Position numbers and translations under genes: made by a program | Assembly: GCF_016802725.1 (NCBI RefSeq) | Contig: NC_052666.1 | Location: 31,276,997-31,340,996, forward strand | Length of the DNA: 64,000 nt | Direction: 5' to 3' | DNA from: Solenopsis invicta | Lineage: Eukaryota > Arthropoda > Insecta > Hymenoptera > Formicidae | Notes under the pieces: generated by a model | What the model was told of the DNA's origin: nothing | The model's input: only the letters and a program-made list of their open reading frames with translations | Databases searched by the model: none | Shown here: piece by piece, positions 48,601 through 62,971 of the stretch | Layout: every line of letters begins with the position of its first letter | Numbering within the stretch: the first letter of the stretch is position 1

Positions 48601-50289
48601 TTTTCGATTAATTAATGTTGGACTTATATGCCTAAACATTTCAGGAATTATTTAAAATTAGAAACATTGTTGTCATTTATATGCACCATACTATCCTTGA
48701 CAACGAGACAACTATTCTTGATAGCGGGAAGGTTCATAAACTGTTCAAAGGAAGAAACCGAGTCTGGGCATTGGATAGACTCGGTGCTACATTTCATCAG
48801 CATCGCAGTCTTGCTGAGTTGGATGCAAAAGATGTTGTTAGTTACCCAAGTTCTAATGTGGGACAATTATCCGCTCATGTTTTACACGGTGTTGATGAAC
48901 ATTCTAAAGGTTAATCAACATGTTATTTTTTCTTAGAGCACATTATATTATGATTTATACATCTAACAAAAATCTATTTACAAAATAGAAAAATTATTCT
49001 CAACTTTCCGTCATAACTACGTTTCTTTTTCTGGTTGTTACGCTATTTATATAATACATTAAAGAAAATTCTTGACAGATGAGAGTAATTGTATGTCGAA
49101 CATAATGATTATCTTTGTGCGTAATTTATATTGGTTGCAGGGTTTACCGTTTAGACTAATGATTTTCATGCTTCAGATGACGAATACTAGAATAAATCAT
49201 TGTAATTTAAAAAACAATTTAGTTTTTTTGGCCTTTGTTTATTTCTTATTTTCATATGACAAATTCTTTAACCATAACTAAGATTATAAATAATTATGAA
49301 AAATTAAAAATAATTATTAAAGAATTAAATCTGGACTTAAAAAGTCACATCAATGAAATAAAATGAGAATTTATATCAAAACGACTTTTGTTATTATAAT
49401 TAATTTTATGCATGAAAAGATTTTTAATTATTTTTTAGGTTCTCTCAACATTTCGCTGCTGGATTATTGGATTTGTATTAAGTATTGCCGTTTTGTATCA
49501 CGGAAACGATCAATTTCACAATTTCTGCAGATCTATCATAAAACCTGTAGTAATTATGATGGGCGAGAAGTTGTTTAAAATTGAAAACGGTGGTAGTACT
49601 TCGCTATCAGTCATAAATGGAATCGTGTTCATGGTCTCCGTCATGTTCGCCAGTATCGTTCTGATTAATCTCATCAACGGTCTGGTGGTCAACGACGTTC
49701 AAGGTCTTGAGAAAAAGGTACGATATACGAATATTTAGAAACAGACCCGCAAAATTTTACTATTCAATGCCACCTCAATTGCCAAAAGCTACATAAAACT
49801 ATGTAAAAATAAATTAATATGCAAATTAATCAACATCGTAATTAATATTGTAACATTAGGGCCACATGCGTCGATTATTGCAACAAGTGGAATTTGTCGC
49901 ACATCTAGAAAGAGTGATGAAATATCGAATTTTTCGCAGCAAGTGGCTACATCATCGCTTAAGAAATCTACTGAGCTCGAAAGGCATAATAGATACAAAA
50001 ATTACGCTGCTTTATAATAACAAACATATACAACATAGGATTTATCGTTGGAAGCCTCAGAAGATTCCGGATCATCTAAAAGAAGCTTTATTTTTGTTAG
50101 CCAAGAAATCTTTCAAGAACAATAAGTATGAATTGTATAAGATTATAAAATTTAAATTACATTTTTTCACGCTTTGAAAATTGAAATTATGTCTAACGTT
50201 GATTCGTATTACTATGTTTTAGTTCAGCAGACAAAAATATAAAAATTGACGATACAATCTTAACCCAAGTGGTACGTAAAACAATATAA
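45637..50289 (+). CDS. P2: TRPA-type channel with an extra ankyrin exon pair and chimeric E1
   Basis: Exons: 45637-46032, 46116-46371, 46554-46744, 47154-47409, 47611-47807, 47904-48131, 48239-48567, 48645-48909, 49439-49717, 49860-50125, 50223-50289, giving 909 aa. The structure and phases are those of P1. Differences: E3a lacks one codon, E4 has several substitutions (GGANLAAEIVTGFTGVN), and E6 has a small in-frame insertion in S3 (TTRQLFLIAG). The first third of E1 matches the E1 relic of unit A (MQKCNPEHIVLI) and the rest matches P1, as expected from recombination between them. The pore has the same four-residue loss after MMGE. No frame break is seen, so it could be expressed. Confidence 0.8.
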
Positions 50290-50554
50290 TAATGTCTTAA
50301 AATTGCGTGATTTAATTTTCAATCTAAATGATATGTATTTAAGAAAAATGTATGAAATCTTTATGTCGTACCAATTGTAAAAAGAATAATGTATTGCTTT
50401 ATGGAATAAATAATACGCTACTTTTAATAAATAAAGTCCAAGTGTAGTATCTACCATATATGTATGTGTATTTCTATTCAAGGGTCTTTCTTTTCTATTC
50501 CAAACTTTAATTTTTTTTAAACAAAGGAAGTGATACCATTTATATAATAAATAA

Positions 50555-53500
50555 TATAGTTTTAAAAGAACCGCTTTGTTCAAATCGCTAAAAGAAAACC
50601 AGAAACATATTTTTCTGAAAAATTGCTGTTTTTGCTATGTAAATGACATGCTACTAATTTTACAATATAATAAGACATTAAAATAGAACTCGTATAAGCG
50701 CCGGAATTAATATTGAGCTAATTTTTATGTTTTGTGACGTGACATCCTGACCGGTCGTTTGTCACAGGGGTCATAAGACCCGACCGGAAATGCACGCTGC
50801 GGTTTTACATCCTCTCGGCTCGGAGACAGAGACGTGTTGGCGCGTGCAATTATAGAGTCTCGCGTTTTGTTTGTGTGTGTGTGCGTGCGTGCGTGCGTGC
50901 ATGTGTGTGTGTGTGTGTGTTTATCCGTTAATTTTTAGTGACGTTTTGCGCGGATTTTAAGATCGGCGACTATCTATTGCTAATTCTGTATCGCGGATGT
51001 CTCACCCGGCGAGAAGACTACGAGGAAGAGGACGTGCCGCCATTAGGAAATTATTGAATTGCGTAGATATTACGTGGGATTGCAGGAACGCGCACTGCAA
51101 GTAATCTCCTTTCACATTTAAGAATTTTATATCATCGCGCACATATACAACCTTAAGGCCGCTGCATATTGCAGAATATCACAGGAGGGAAAGTCGGACA
51201 AAGAGATGTCGACACTCCGAAACATCGCGTGGAAAACCCCGGTAATGAAGACGCGAGAAGACATTTCTGAATTGGTCCTGAGCACGCAGACTGCGGACGC
51301 AAAGAAAAGTCCGTAAGCTTAGCCGTCCGGCATCGGAAAAACCATGGGCGAATTCGCGGATTGCCCGAAAATACCGACCTGACTCAAAATTATGCGCTAA
51401 AGCGCGATAGTCTGATTAGCGAGGACCGCGAGGGTCAAGTGATTAGGCGGACCCATCGCGAGGCACAATAAATTTCCATGCGTGGGATAAGAGTAGGGTG
51501 GAGTAATCCTGCGTGCCGCCTGCGGAAGATCCTTGCGCTACGACCATGAAGTAAGATTAAAGAGACGAAACTGCATAGGCTGGGAAGAAAAAAGTTGGTC
51601 ACCAAAAATATTCTGTAGACCATAGCGTCGCCATCTTGGATACTGATTTTATTCTTGTTGTTTACCAAATGTTAAACAAAAATAAAATGATGCACGTTGG
51701 CATTTTATCTTTGTCTAACATTTGGTCAAAGATGCCGACGCTATGGCCCACGGAACATTTTTTGTGACCACTTTCAATCTCTGCAGTTTTGTCTCCTTAA
51801 TCTTACTTCATGGTTACGACTTGCTTCGCTGTCGGAAACGAGCCGTGCCGAGTCGAGAGGAAGATTGACGCCTCGAGGATTTTTGAGTTAAGACAGTGTG
51901 TCATGGTGAGACAAAGTATTCTTGTAAAGCTACCGATTTCACCGATCGGATGGGTCGCGCGCGCGGTGAGAGTTAGTAGAGTTCGCGTTCTGTGCGAGCG
52001 GATTTTCCACCGATATTAGAGCACGTGTTGGAGTGCCGTGTGCCTTGTTCCGCCAACGCCGCCCCATCCGATCACGTCGCGTATAATTTCTTGTCGTTTA
52101 TTAAAGAGCCTGTCGACACCACAGTTAAGTCTCGCGTTATAATTCTTATTCTTGTGCGTTACTTTTAGTCACGTCTCGTATTGTCTTTGTCTAACGTTCG
52201 CGTATTTTCGATCGCGTGTTCTCTGTTGAGTCCGTATGTATCTTTCGGGTAAAATAAGTGTGCGCGTGTCAGATAGTGCTGTGTGCGAGCGGCCTGTATT
52301 GTTCGTCGATTATTAGCGTTTCCAGTCGGATTTTGCTTCTGTCTTTAAGTAAGCTCGTGCCAATGACCGCGTGATGGCATGTTTTCCAGCCGCGTACGCG
52401 TACATAACACGCATTCTTGTTGCGAATTATTATTCAATGTCAGAAAATACAGAAATATAATTGTTAATCTTATGATTCATTGATGTGTTCTCTCTAAGCT
52501 CCCTCTCTTCCATCCGATAGCCCACACCAAACCGCCCCTTCTGCCAATTTCGTGGCTGAGCTAACGGTTAAGAAAGCCCATTGTTGCTCGAGACGATTAC
52601 GAATATTAACTTAGAGATTTCGACAGTATAATATTGATATGAGAGTGGCACGCTCATTCGTGCTTGGCGCTCAATTTTCATATTTAATTTCACGTGTTTA
52701 AGAGAATTAATCTCGTATAAGGATTTTTATGATAACTAGCGTCACGGGTACGCAACAAAGTTGCACCACGCTCGTGAGTGCGATCGCAGCTTATATTTGG
52801 AATATTACATCATCTGTACTTTAATAATTATTAATTATTAAACAAACTGTTGTATAAATGTAATCCTAACAACTAATTTAAAAACAAATTTAAGTTAATA
52901 TTTATGTTAATTATTTCGTGAAGAATTTTGAATATTAGCAATTATCAAGAAGTATACATTTTATTCTATTTAAAAAATACGTTAATTCTGTTTTTATTTA
53001 TTTGATTTTTGTTTTCCCTCATACTTGTGTTATTATAAATAGAAAGAAAAAACTTTAAGGACAGAAACTTGAAGACAGAAACTAACATTAGACTATAACT
53101 TTATTCGAACCATTTCCTAGTTATTTCTCAATGATACAGATTTTTAACTCTAGTTCACCATATCCTGATCTAGTTAATTCCTGAAGTGTAATCTTGTTTT
53201 ATAGTTTCCTGTTTCCTGTATATTATTATAAATTTAATTATTTCAAATTATTCTCTCGACTTGCTATTATTTCATGAGCACAAGATTTAGATTATATATT
53301 TTTTAATTTTTACAATACAAGTGTTAAAATATTAATTAGAATGAAAGTGACAAGAAAAATTGAACTGATCACAGATCGAAATATGGCAAACTTTGAACCC
53401 TAATATACGAATAAATGAGACCAGCTACAGTTAAAAAATTTTATCGTAAAATTTTGATATTAATGAGGTACCATCATAATACAATACTTAATTTTAAAAT

Positions 53501-53597
53501 TTTTCAAATAAATTTTTTTTCCCTTAAGAAAAAAAAAACAAAAAACTTCGCGGAAAAATTGAAAAAAAATGGATTTTTTTGCGAACTCTTAAAACTA
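50555..53597. mobile_element. 3.04-kb inverted-repeat insertion, copy 2
   Basis: It is co-linear with 31530-34589, with shorter GT and GTG tracts near 50870-50920 and the same terminal repeats and hairpin (51540-51826). The right flank ATAATAAATAC (53598-53608) occurs once here, whereas unit A has an extra copy of a 23-bp stretch. Confidence 0.5.
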
Positions 53598-54501
53598 ATA
53601 ATAAATACATCATTTTCAGTTGAAAACAGTGCTCAATAATTTTTTAAGTAAATTTTAAAAACGTTTACAAGATTCTCCAAAACTGCGCGCTGCATACTTG
53701 CCGGATTTAAGACACAACTCCAGAAAAGAATCCGAATCTAATAGTGCTAATCAATTTAATTATTTATTAGACGCTTGTACGCATCTCTACTATTATCCCT
53801 AATCACGGAAAACTGTAAAGAAATTATTACAAAAAGTCTTACTTCGCACGGGGAAATAAAAATTTTTTATTGCAATAAAATTTTTTATTTCAATAAAATG
53901 TTTGTATTATTTCCTCCTTAATACTATAAAATTACATTATATTCCATTGAAACTTTTTTAAATTAAATGCATTCACTTAAAGTAGAACAGACAAAATTTT
54001 AAATAAAAATACAAAAATAGTACCACTTATATAGGTATTTTGTAGAAAAAATAGATTAAAAACAAGCGCGCACAGACACGTACGCACGCACACGCACACT
54101 TGGCACCTTTTTCTTAAAAAGTTAATTTTTTAATACAATATAAGATTTTTTATCCGGTAATAACGGCTAAATAAGTAAAAAAATAATAAAAATACGGAAA
54201 TTTATATAATTATACATCAATTAATTATTTACAAGCTAAAAAATTTTATTTTATAATCACGTTAACTTACATCAATAACTTTGTTCATTTACACAAAGCT
54301 AATGTGACCCGAGTTAACCTGGTCTTAAAATAAAAATCGTATCAAAACAAAGATATCATACACTTTGCGTCACACATCCAGCTGATAATGGATAGATGTT
54401 CTTAACCAAATGTATTGTGCGTCAGTTTCTCACAAGCATCGTGGACGAATCAATTCGTTGTCACATCATTGTCGTTGACGTATAAAAACGGAAAAATTGC
54501 A

Positions 54502-57500
54502 ATGCAAGACGGCGATCCGGATCATATTGCACTAATATCAGCGATAAAAAATGGAAAGTTCGACAACGCAAGTGAAATTTTGGAGTACGATCACGAAAAT
54601 AAATACGTAGGTCCATTAGGTGTTCCTCAAGTGACAGCCCTGCAGATGGCTGCGTGGCAAGGGAACATAGATCTGTTGAATCAACTCCACGAGAGAGGCG
54701 CCGATATAAACAGCAAAGATAAAATTGGTAGGTGCGCACTTTATTATGCGGTGTACAACGGTAATACTGAGGTGACAGAGTGGCTTCTTGAACATGGAGG
54801 AGACGTCAACGTCAAAATCGGCATCTACCTAAAAGAGAACTTCATACCTGACTATATATACATCGCGAACAGACAATATTATAGCATGTCAAAAGGACTA
54901 GTTCGTACCTCAAACATAAAGCGTAAATTCCTACTAAATCTATAAGTAACAAAAATAGAAATTACGCTACTTTCTTAAATATTTTGTTTTAGTTGCCAAT
55001 ACTTTACGGCGGGAAAAGAACGCCCTTGCAATTCGCGGTGGAGAAAAATTACGCAGACATTGTGCGCGTTTTAGTGGAAAGCGGAGCAAATGTGAATGTT
55101 GAAGATGAGTACCCGATTATCCCGTTGTTCTTAGCAAGAATTTTGGTAAATCTCAACGATCCCAATGAAATGAATAAGTTCAATGAGATCGTTGGGATTC
55201 TGGTCGCCGCGAAGACGTCCATTAAGGCTTTTCCAGATAATACAAGTATTATTACAATCAATTATTTGAACGTTACAAATTAAATAGAATCATAGTATGT
55301 TATCATCGATCCATACCTAACCACAAATCCGTCATTGCCAAAGAAAACTTATACAATTAAATACATCATTTACGTAAGTGCGCGAATGTCTGTGTATCAT
55401 TGTAAAATAACATAAATATAATCACGCTCAACTTTGGTAGAGATCACTCGTCTGCACGTTACGGCAATGCTACGCAGTGTAGCAGTAACGAAGATATTGT
55501 TAAATGGTGTATGGCCATTAAAGAACTACGAAAGTATGCTCCTTCATTATGCCGCGGAATTAGGCAATATTGAAACACTTCTACTTGAAGCAATATCACC
55601 CGAGTTTGATAATGATACACCTTATACGGTTAGCTTTTTTATTTGATACAAAATTATATAAGACAGACTTGTATATTACGTACTTTTATCCGTTTAGGAC
55701 ATTACGGCTCTTCATGTAGCTGCTTTTAATAATCATCGCAAGTGTGCACAAGCTTTGATCCGTCATGAAGCTAATTTAGTTGCGAAAACAAAGACCGGAA
55801 TTACCGTCGTGGATGCTATATTTAGTTGTATTTCGCAACCATTAGACTTTTTAATAGACGTCTTAAATTCTTGCGTAACACCAGAATGTGACAAAAGCGT
55901 AAGGATAGCTCCACATTTTCTGTTAGACCCTCTTATGTGCAGATATAGATACTACATTCTTATTATTCAATGTTTTCTTTGCTGGATTCTAATAAATGGA
56001 ATCTTTGTTAAAGATCGTGGTCAACTTCCATATATTGACTCCAAGAGTTGAGACGCAAATGGCAGTAGTCACAGCCATTATTGCAGCAACTTCGGATATG
56101 AAGCAACTGGCAATATTACAGCATCCAGTTGTGGAGATCTTTCTCAGATTGAAGTGGAAAAAAATAAGAATATTTTTTTTCCTTCTTATATTCATACACA
56201 CGTCCTTTATTATTTTTCTCTCAAACTATGCTTTAATGTTTGCACAAAATGATGCTGATCACGTGGTGACTCGAAGAATAGTAGCAACCTGTTCTTGTAT
56301 TCTTTTGCTTCACAATATAATTCAAATTATATTAGAACCAAAGTAAATACTCACCCAAATAATAAAAGTTTGCATTTTTCGATTAATTGATGCTTGACAT
56401 ATATTCCTAAACATTTCAGGTATTATCGCAGACAACTAGAAATGTGGTTGTCATTGATATGCGTCATACTATCCTTGATAACGTCGATAGCAGAAGAGTT
56501 CGTAAAATGTTCAAAGGAAGAAATCGAGTCTCGGCATTGCATGGATTGGATGCTACATTCCATCAGCATCGCAATCTTGTTGAGTTGGATGCAAATGATG
56601 TTGTTAATTAGCCGAGTTCTAATGTGGGGAGATTACGCGCTCATGTTTTACACGGTATTGAGGAATATTCTAAAGGTTAGCCAAAATAATTAACATATTG
56701 TTTTTTCTTAGAGCAAATTATACTATGTTTCATACATTTATCAAAAATCTAATTACAAAATATAAAAATTAGCATTTTTTAACTTTTTACGACAAATCCG
56801 ATTTTTTCTTAATCTTTAAACACACCGATTCTGTAAAATACGAAAACACATTTTTGGGTCTGGGAGGCTTTTTCAACTTTGAGAAGTTATGACTTTGATT
56901 ACAATCAATATTTTAAAAAATTTATTTTTTTAATGAAAGTTTGGAATGTCAGAAGGCACCTCCGGAATCTCCGGTCCCGGTGTCTTACCACCTCGACCAC
57001 TGGGACACAGTGATATTTCTCGCAATATTTGGTATATGAGTGACAACGCATTCTAATTGCGTGATTCTAAAAATTAAAATTTTTCAACTTTCTAGCACAA
57101 AAACGTTTTTTTTTTCTTCTTAAAGTCGTTGCGCTATTTATATATACATAAAAGAAAATTCTTGACCTATAAGAGTAGTTGTAACTCGAACATAATGCTT
57201 GTCTTTGTGAGCAATCATTAATTTCATGATTTATCGTTTAGACTGATGCTTTTCATGCTTCATATGAGGAATTCTTTAACCATAAATAAGATTATAAATA
57301 ATTATAAGTAATTAGTAGAGAAATAAATTCGGATCTAAAAAATCACGTCAATAATATTACATAAAAATTTATCTTAGACACTACTCTTGTTATTATAATT
57401 AACTTTTATATATTAGGACATTTTTATTATTTTTTAGGTTCTCTTAGCATTTGGCTTCTTGATTTTTAGATTCGCATTAAGTTTAGCCGTTCTGTTTCGC

Positions 57501-58315
57501 GGAAACAATCAATTTGTCAATTTCTGGAGTTTTATAAAGATAACTGTGGTAATGATGGGCGAGTATGACTACGACAAGCTGTTTGAAATTGAAGACGATA
57601 AGAGAAATTTTCTACCAGTCACAAGTGGAATCGTGTTCATGGTCTTCGTCATGCTGGTCAGTATCGTTCTGATTAATCTTATGATCGGTCTGGTGGTCAA
57701 CGACATTCAAGATCTTGAAAAAAAGATACTATATACAAATACTTAGAAATAGTCCCGCAAAATCTCACTATTCATTATGTTTCAATATTGTTCTATTAGG
57801 GTCACATACGTCGATTAATAAAACAAGCGAAATTTGTCGCACATCTAGAAAAAGTGATGTCACACCGAATCTTTCACAGGCCTCGGCTACATCATCTCTT
57901 AAGAAAGCTATTTCGCTCGAGACGCAAAATTACTACAACAATTATGTTGTCCTCTCATGAAAAATATTTTCGTTATATGAATCCTTTTATGAACCCTCCA
58001 AAGATTCCAACGCATCTAAAAGCTTTATTTCCAGGAAATTTTTCAAGAACGATAAGTATGAATTATATACAATTTTACAATTTGAAGTACATTTTTCTAT
58101 TCGTCGATAATTGAAATCACGTCTAACGTAAATTTGTATTGTTATGTTTTACAATTAGCTTAGCAGACAAAATCAAAGAAATTGACATACAAAACTGACT
58201 TTGATACTATCCAAATTAGAGGAACAAATTCAAGAATTAAAAATACATTGTCATCATAATTTAAGATTGGAAGATCGTAGAAACGACGCGGATTCTTTAA
58301 AAAAAAAACCTGTTT
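54502..58315 (+). CDS. Q2: TRPA-type channel, C-terminal end damaged
   Basis: Exons: 54502-54900, 54993-55245, 55441-55628, 55698-55898, 56014-56342, 56420-56675, 57438-57725. It is nearly identical to Q1 and carries the same lesions: E7 donor AAG|ATACTA (no GT), a 10-bp net loss in E8 (57800 on) and a 1-bp loss in E9. The lesions therefore predate the duplication. The ankyrin and membrane exons remain open in both copies despite independent substitutions. The pore VVMMGEYDYDKLF is kept. Confidence 0.7.
56951..57010 (-). repeat. tRNA-like/SINE-like fragment in intron 6 of Q2
   Basis: Second copy of the stretch at 37971-38030, with one or two differences. Confidence 0.3.
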
Positions 58316-58452
58316 AAAAAAAGTCTTAAAAATATTTAGTATATTGCAATCATTTTTCGGTGTACTGAACTATTAATCTTTTAGCAACATTTATACTCAT
58401 AAAGTACTATAGAAAATTTCGTTATCGGAACTGTATATTTAAAAAAAAAAAG

Positions 58453-58454
58453 AT

Positions 58455-58485
<31 letters not shown>

Positions 58486-58496
58486 CGTGTGCGTGT
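58453..58496. repeat. GT/GC microsatellite at the unit B/C junction
   Basis: Same joint as at 39471-39513: Q 3' flank to the left, R intron 6 to the right. Confidence 0.85.
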
Positions 58497-58822
58497 TTAT
58501 GTATATAAATACGTAAAAGACAATGCACGACAGTAATTGTAACTCAAACATAATGATTATCTTTGTACGTAATTATTGATTTCAAGATTTATCGTCTAGA
58601 CTTATCATTTTCATGCTTCAAATGACGAATTCTTAAACCATAAATAAAATTATAAATAAATATAAATAATTATATATAATTATAAATAATTATTAACAAA
58701 ATAAATCCGGTCTTAAAAAATCGTGTCAATGATATCACATCAGAAATTACATCATATATCACTTTTGTTATTATAAGTAATTATCATGTTGTACATTTAG
58801 AGCTTTTTAATATTTTTTTTAG

Positions 58823-59468
58823 GTTCTCTTAGCATTTGGTACCTTAATTATTGGATTCGAAGTAAGTTTTGCCGTTTTATTTCCCGGAAACGATGATTTT
58901 AAGAATTTCTGGAGTCCTTTAAAAACAACTGTGGTAATGATGATGGGCAAGTATGAATTCGGCAAGCTGCTTAACACTACCACCAGTCAGAACGGTGAGA
59001 GTACTTTTCTAATGGCCCCAAGCAGATTTCTGTTTATCATTTTCATCATGATCGCCAGTACTGTTCTGATTAATCTCGTAATCGGTCTGGTGACCAGCAA
59101 AATTCAACGATTTGAAAAAAAGGTATGCTGCACGAATATTTAAAAATAGACCACCCCCCCCCAAATTTTACTATTCAATACCGTCTCATTATCTCAATAT
59201 TATCATATTAGGGCTACAAAAATCGATTATTGAATCATGTGAAATTTTTTGCACAACAAGAAATATTGATGTCACACAAAATCTTTCCCGAAAAATGGCT
59301 ACCTTCTCGCTTAGAAGAACAACTGCTCTGGAGTTGCGATGTTACTCCAAATATTACAGTGTCTCGTAACGAATATGATAACTTTTTTGATATTTTGAAC
59401 TCCAACATTCCAGTTCATCTAAAAGATGCTTTATTTCGGTTAGCCAAGAAATCTTTCAAGGACGATAA
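58823..59468 (+). pseudogene. R2: orphan TRPA exons 7-8 (E9 follows)
   Basis: E7 58823-59122, E8 59212-59468, E9 from 59566. Frames and splice signals are intact. The pore reads MMMGKYEFGKLL: glycine is kept but the acidic residue is lysine, unlike R0 and R1 (DK). E1-E6 are absent. It sits 1.1-1.4 kb downstream of Q2 E7, in phase with Q2 E6. Confidence 0.75.
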
Positions 59469-60186
59469 GTATGAATTGTATAAGATCATAAAATTTCAAG
59501 TATATTTTTCCATGCTTCGAAAATTGAAATTATGTCTAACGTAAATTCGTATAATTATGTTTTAGTTTAGCAGACAGAAACAGAATTGGCGAGCCTTAAC
59601 CCAAGTAATACAAACTTAAAAAAATTAAGAATGTCTTAAAATTGCGTGATCTAATATTCAATCTAAGTGATTATCCTTTCTGAAAAAATCCGTGTTAAAT
59701 CGATAGTCGCAGTCTCTCGAAGTTTATTGTTGCCGCTTTTCCAAAATGCTCATTGGTTCTCGCGTTGTGCTTACTTCGTGAGCTGCTGTCATCGTGGAGA
59801 TTGCGTTTTGACAGTTGTAGTTTTAACTACGTTATAGCTGCGCGCGCACGCGTGTGTGTGTGTGTGTGTGTGCGTGTGTGTGCGCGCGTGCGTGTGTGCG
59901 TGTGTAATACTAAGTATACTAAATTAAAAATGGGAAAAAATGTCCATGTAATCATGTAGATTTATTATAAAAAATATATATTTAGTTAAAAGTATAAATA
60001 TTTTAATAAATTGGTAAATAGATATGGTAATTGGTGCACACAAATAAAAAAAAATTTTTTAATATTATAAAAAGTGTATAAATTTTTTCACATTTTTTAT
60101 ATTATATAAATTTGTACTCATTTCTTTTATACTTTACCTGTTTATATCATTACTATTATTTTTATTTTATCTCCCTTTTTTAAATT

Positions 60187-60865
60187 TTAGTCATCATAAT
60201 CTTCTGTATCGAAGTTTGATACGTTAACTTCCAATTTGTATCTTCCGTCAGTTATTGAACCGCAACCTATCTTTTTATTTAATTTATTATTATATAATGT
60301 TACAAAATTTGTTTTGATATAACCTTCTATCACTATAATAATTATATATTGTTAAAGAAGAATTTTATTTTATATTAAAATGTTAATGTGATGCATTAAA
60401 AAATGTGATGTATTGTATAATTAATTTTTGTTAGTATTGTCGACTTTCTTTATTTATATAATAAATTGATAAACCCGAGAAACTTACTGACTCTTGTTGT
60501 TGTATTCAAAATTTCCGAAAAATTAACGTCTTCCGGTTCTGGCAGATTTAATGTGTTTTCAAATTTATATTTTCCTAAACATGAAATTCGGGTACTTAAT
60601 GAGATTTGTAATTCATAATTAACATTTCCATTATTAAATTGAGTTGCTTTTGGTGGACGAGAATGTGCACCGTCTAAATAAATAATCTGTTAAAAAATGA
60701 TCAAAATAATTTATTAATTATGCGACATTTATAATATACGTATGTCGTACATGTATGTATACATACATGTATATATAAAGAGAATAAAGTGCATGATGAA
60801 AACACCTACATAATTTGATTTTATGTGAGATTCCATCCGGTCAATTTCGTCATTCCAAGATATAA
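60187..60865 (-). CDS. Unknown gene, last three exons (copy 3)
   Basis: The minus-strand exons 60810-60865, 60488-60686 and 60187-60332 have the same lengths, phases and borders as the other two copies. The frame is open. The copies are too similar for this to prove selection. Confidence 0.5.
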
Positions 60866-61577
60866 CTTAGACACGGAAGTGTTGCAATCTTTTAGCTCCT
60901 AACTGTACATACTTGTATGTAGTTTTATTAGGCCAGTATTACATTTATCTTACAAATCTTTCTAATGTATTGAATGGTTACAAAAAGAGGAAAGTCTCAA
61001 ATTTATAAAAATCTATTATTCTGCAATCAAGCAACAACTTAGAAAATCTGTTCTATATAAATGTAACAAAACTATAAAGGATAAATAAAACATATTTAAT
61101 TTCAAATGTATTTTATTATAATTGTTAATATTTTAAACATATGATTGATTCTGAAAAAAGAAAGGATAACAATTGTTATTTTAATCCTGTGAGTTAAAAT
61201 GGATTATGTAACCTATAAAAACTTCTTTTGAATTGAAAGAATAAGAACCACTTTATTTCAATACAGATATTTTAATTAAAAATTTAAAATGTTCGTATTA
61301 TTTTCATTAATTTAATCAAACATTTTTTCAAATTTACAAATATATTTTAAATATATTATTTTAATATATTAAAATATATTTTAAATATATTTTAATATAT
61401 TTAAATGTGCTAAATTAATATGTTTCAAATACGCTCTGATTTTAAATAATAAGAAATATGTAGAAAATATTTTCAATTAATTTACAAGTATATATGTAAA
61501 AAAGTACATTTGGATTTAAAGTAAAATTTTTATTAAGTAAAAAGTCTTATCATATAACCAATTAAAATTAAAATTTT

Positions 61578-61679
61578 ATCTAATACTTCCATAAGTATGC
61601 GATGGGTTTCTGCAGCAGTTTTTTTAAGCTTGAAACAAAACTTGATGCAGGTTCTTTGCTCAGAAATTCCCTTCCCTAC
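61578..61679 (-). pseudogene. Mariner-like transposase fragment (copy 3)
   Basis: Same helix-turn-helix stretch as in copies 1 and 2, minus strand, without a catalytic domain. Confidence 0.5.
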
Positions 61680-62089
61680 AGGGAAAACCATGTAAAAAAA
61701 ACGCGCTTTATATTCTACCTCGAAGGTGGTGTGGAAACAAATGTATTGCTATTAGTGTTCTGCGGACACTTTGTTGGCCGTATAACGTGAAAATGGTTGT
61801 TTGTACATGAAAAATGTATAGAACATTTGTTGTAGAGAACAGTTCAATCTACAATTTTTATAATAACCATAATTGACGTACGACTAATAGAAAGCGATAT
61901 ATTCACAAAAAATCAATTTTTGTGACCTTTGACCTCGAATAACTTTTGAAGCTAACACGATATCGATGGGGACTTTTTGCACCTTGTTTATAATGTCTAA
62001 ATAAAGGTGTGTGCAAAAATTTAGCTAGGTGGCATTTTTTCCGAAGTAAAATCCTAAAATTCCTGGGCTAATAACCTGATGCTGAAGTT

Positions 62090-62865
62090 CATCTATATAC
62101 GCTGGTAAGCTCTGCGCATTGTATACATAATTATTTCTTCTTTCTTCTGTAGTTGCTATTTTGTATCCTCCCAACCTGCTTTCCTTTTCTCTTTTTGTAA
62201 CGCCCTTTTAAAAGTAGGACATTCTTGACTGATGGCTTTATGGTCGTCATTTAGATTGTATGTTCTATTTTTGAACATACAATTCACACATTTGCTCTCC
62301 GTCGCTGTGCAAACACGCGAGCTATGATTCCCTGCGCATTTGCAGCATGTTTCTTCTCTCGTACAATTTTTAGCAATGTGGAAGTACCCCCAGCATTTAA
62401 AACATCTTTAGACACTGATGTGATTAAATACAGGACATTTCTTCCATTCTATATTTAGTTTTGATTTCTTCAATATCAGCTCGTGCGTCTCTTCATTTCC
62501 ATCACATTCGCATCACTTCCATTATTATTGATCCTTCGTCATTTCCTCTTCTTTGATTGTTACTCTTTTCTTTAATAATTCTCTTCCTTTCTTTAACCAT
62601 TCACAATTCGCATATTTACTGTATCTATTTTATTCTGCTTCTTAATTGTATTTATAAGTTCATTATCATCAAAGTTTATCTCTTCTAAATTTATGTTAAA
62701 AATTTTTACTTTTGGTTTCGATTGAGTCGACTCGAGCACTTTATAATGCTCTCCCAGCTTAGCTTGTACTGTCTCTTTCAATTTTTTCACCTTTTCTCCA
62801 GTTTCACAACCCATAATTACTACTCCTTTGCTACCTTTCTTTAATTTCGTTACTCCCATTGCCAT
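62090..62865 (-). pseudogene. Non-LTR gag remnant, copy 3
   Basis: 62593-62865 on the minus strand encodes the lysine-rich N-terminal part. The zinc-knuckle part follows at about 62200-62410 in a broken frame. A short local duplication near 62495-62525 is private to this copy. Confidence 0.6.
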
Positions 62866-62907
62866 ATTTTTTATATCTACCTTCTCTTTTATTACTTTCT
62901 CTTTTTT

Positions 62908-62908
<1 letters not shown>

Positions 62909-62946
<38 letters not shown>

Positions 62947-62971
62947 AAGAGAGAGAGAGAGAGAGAGAGAG
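62909..62971. repeat. GA microsatellite
   Basis: (GA)n with an AAAGAAAG interruption. Confidence 0.85.

Larger units (their letters stand above)
39514..58496. repeat. Tandem segmental duplication, unit B (19.0 kb)
   Basis: It holds R1 exons 7-9, Helitron copy 2, P2, the second 3-kb insertion and Q2, in the same order and orientation as unit A. Differences are scattered substitutions, microsatellite lengths, absence of LTR 3, and fusion of two E1 copies. Confidence 0.85.
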
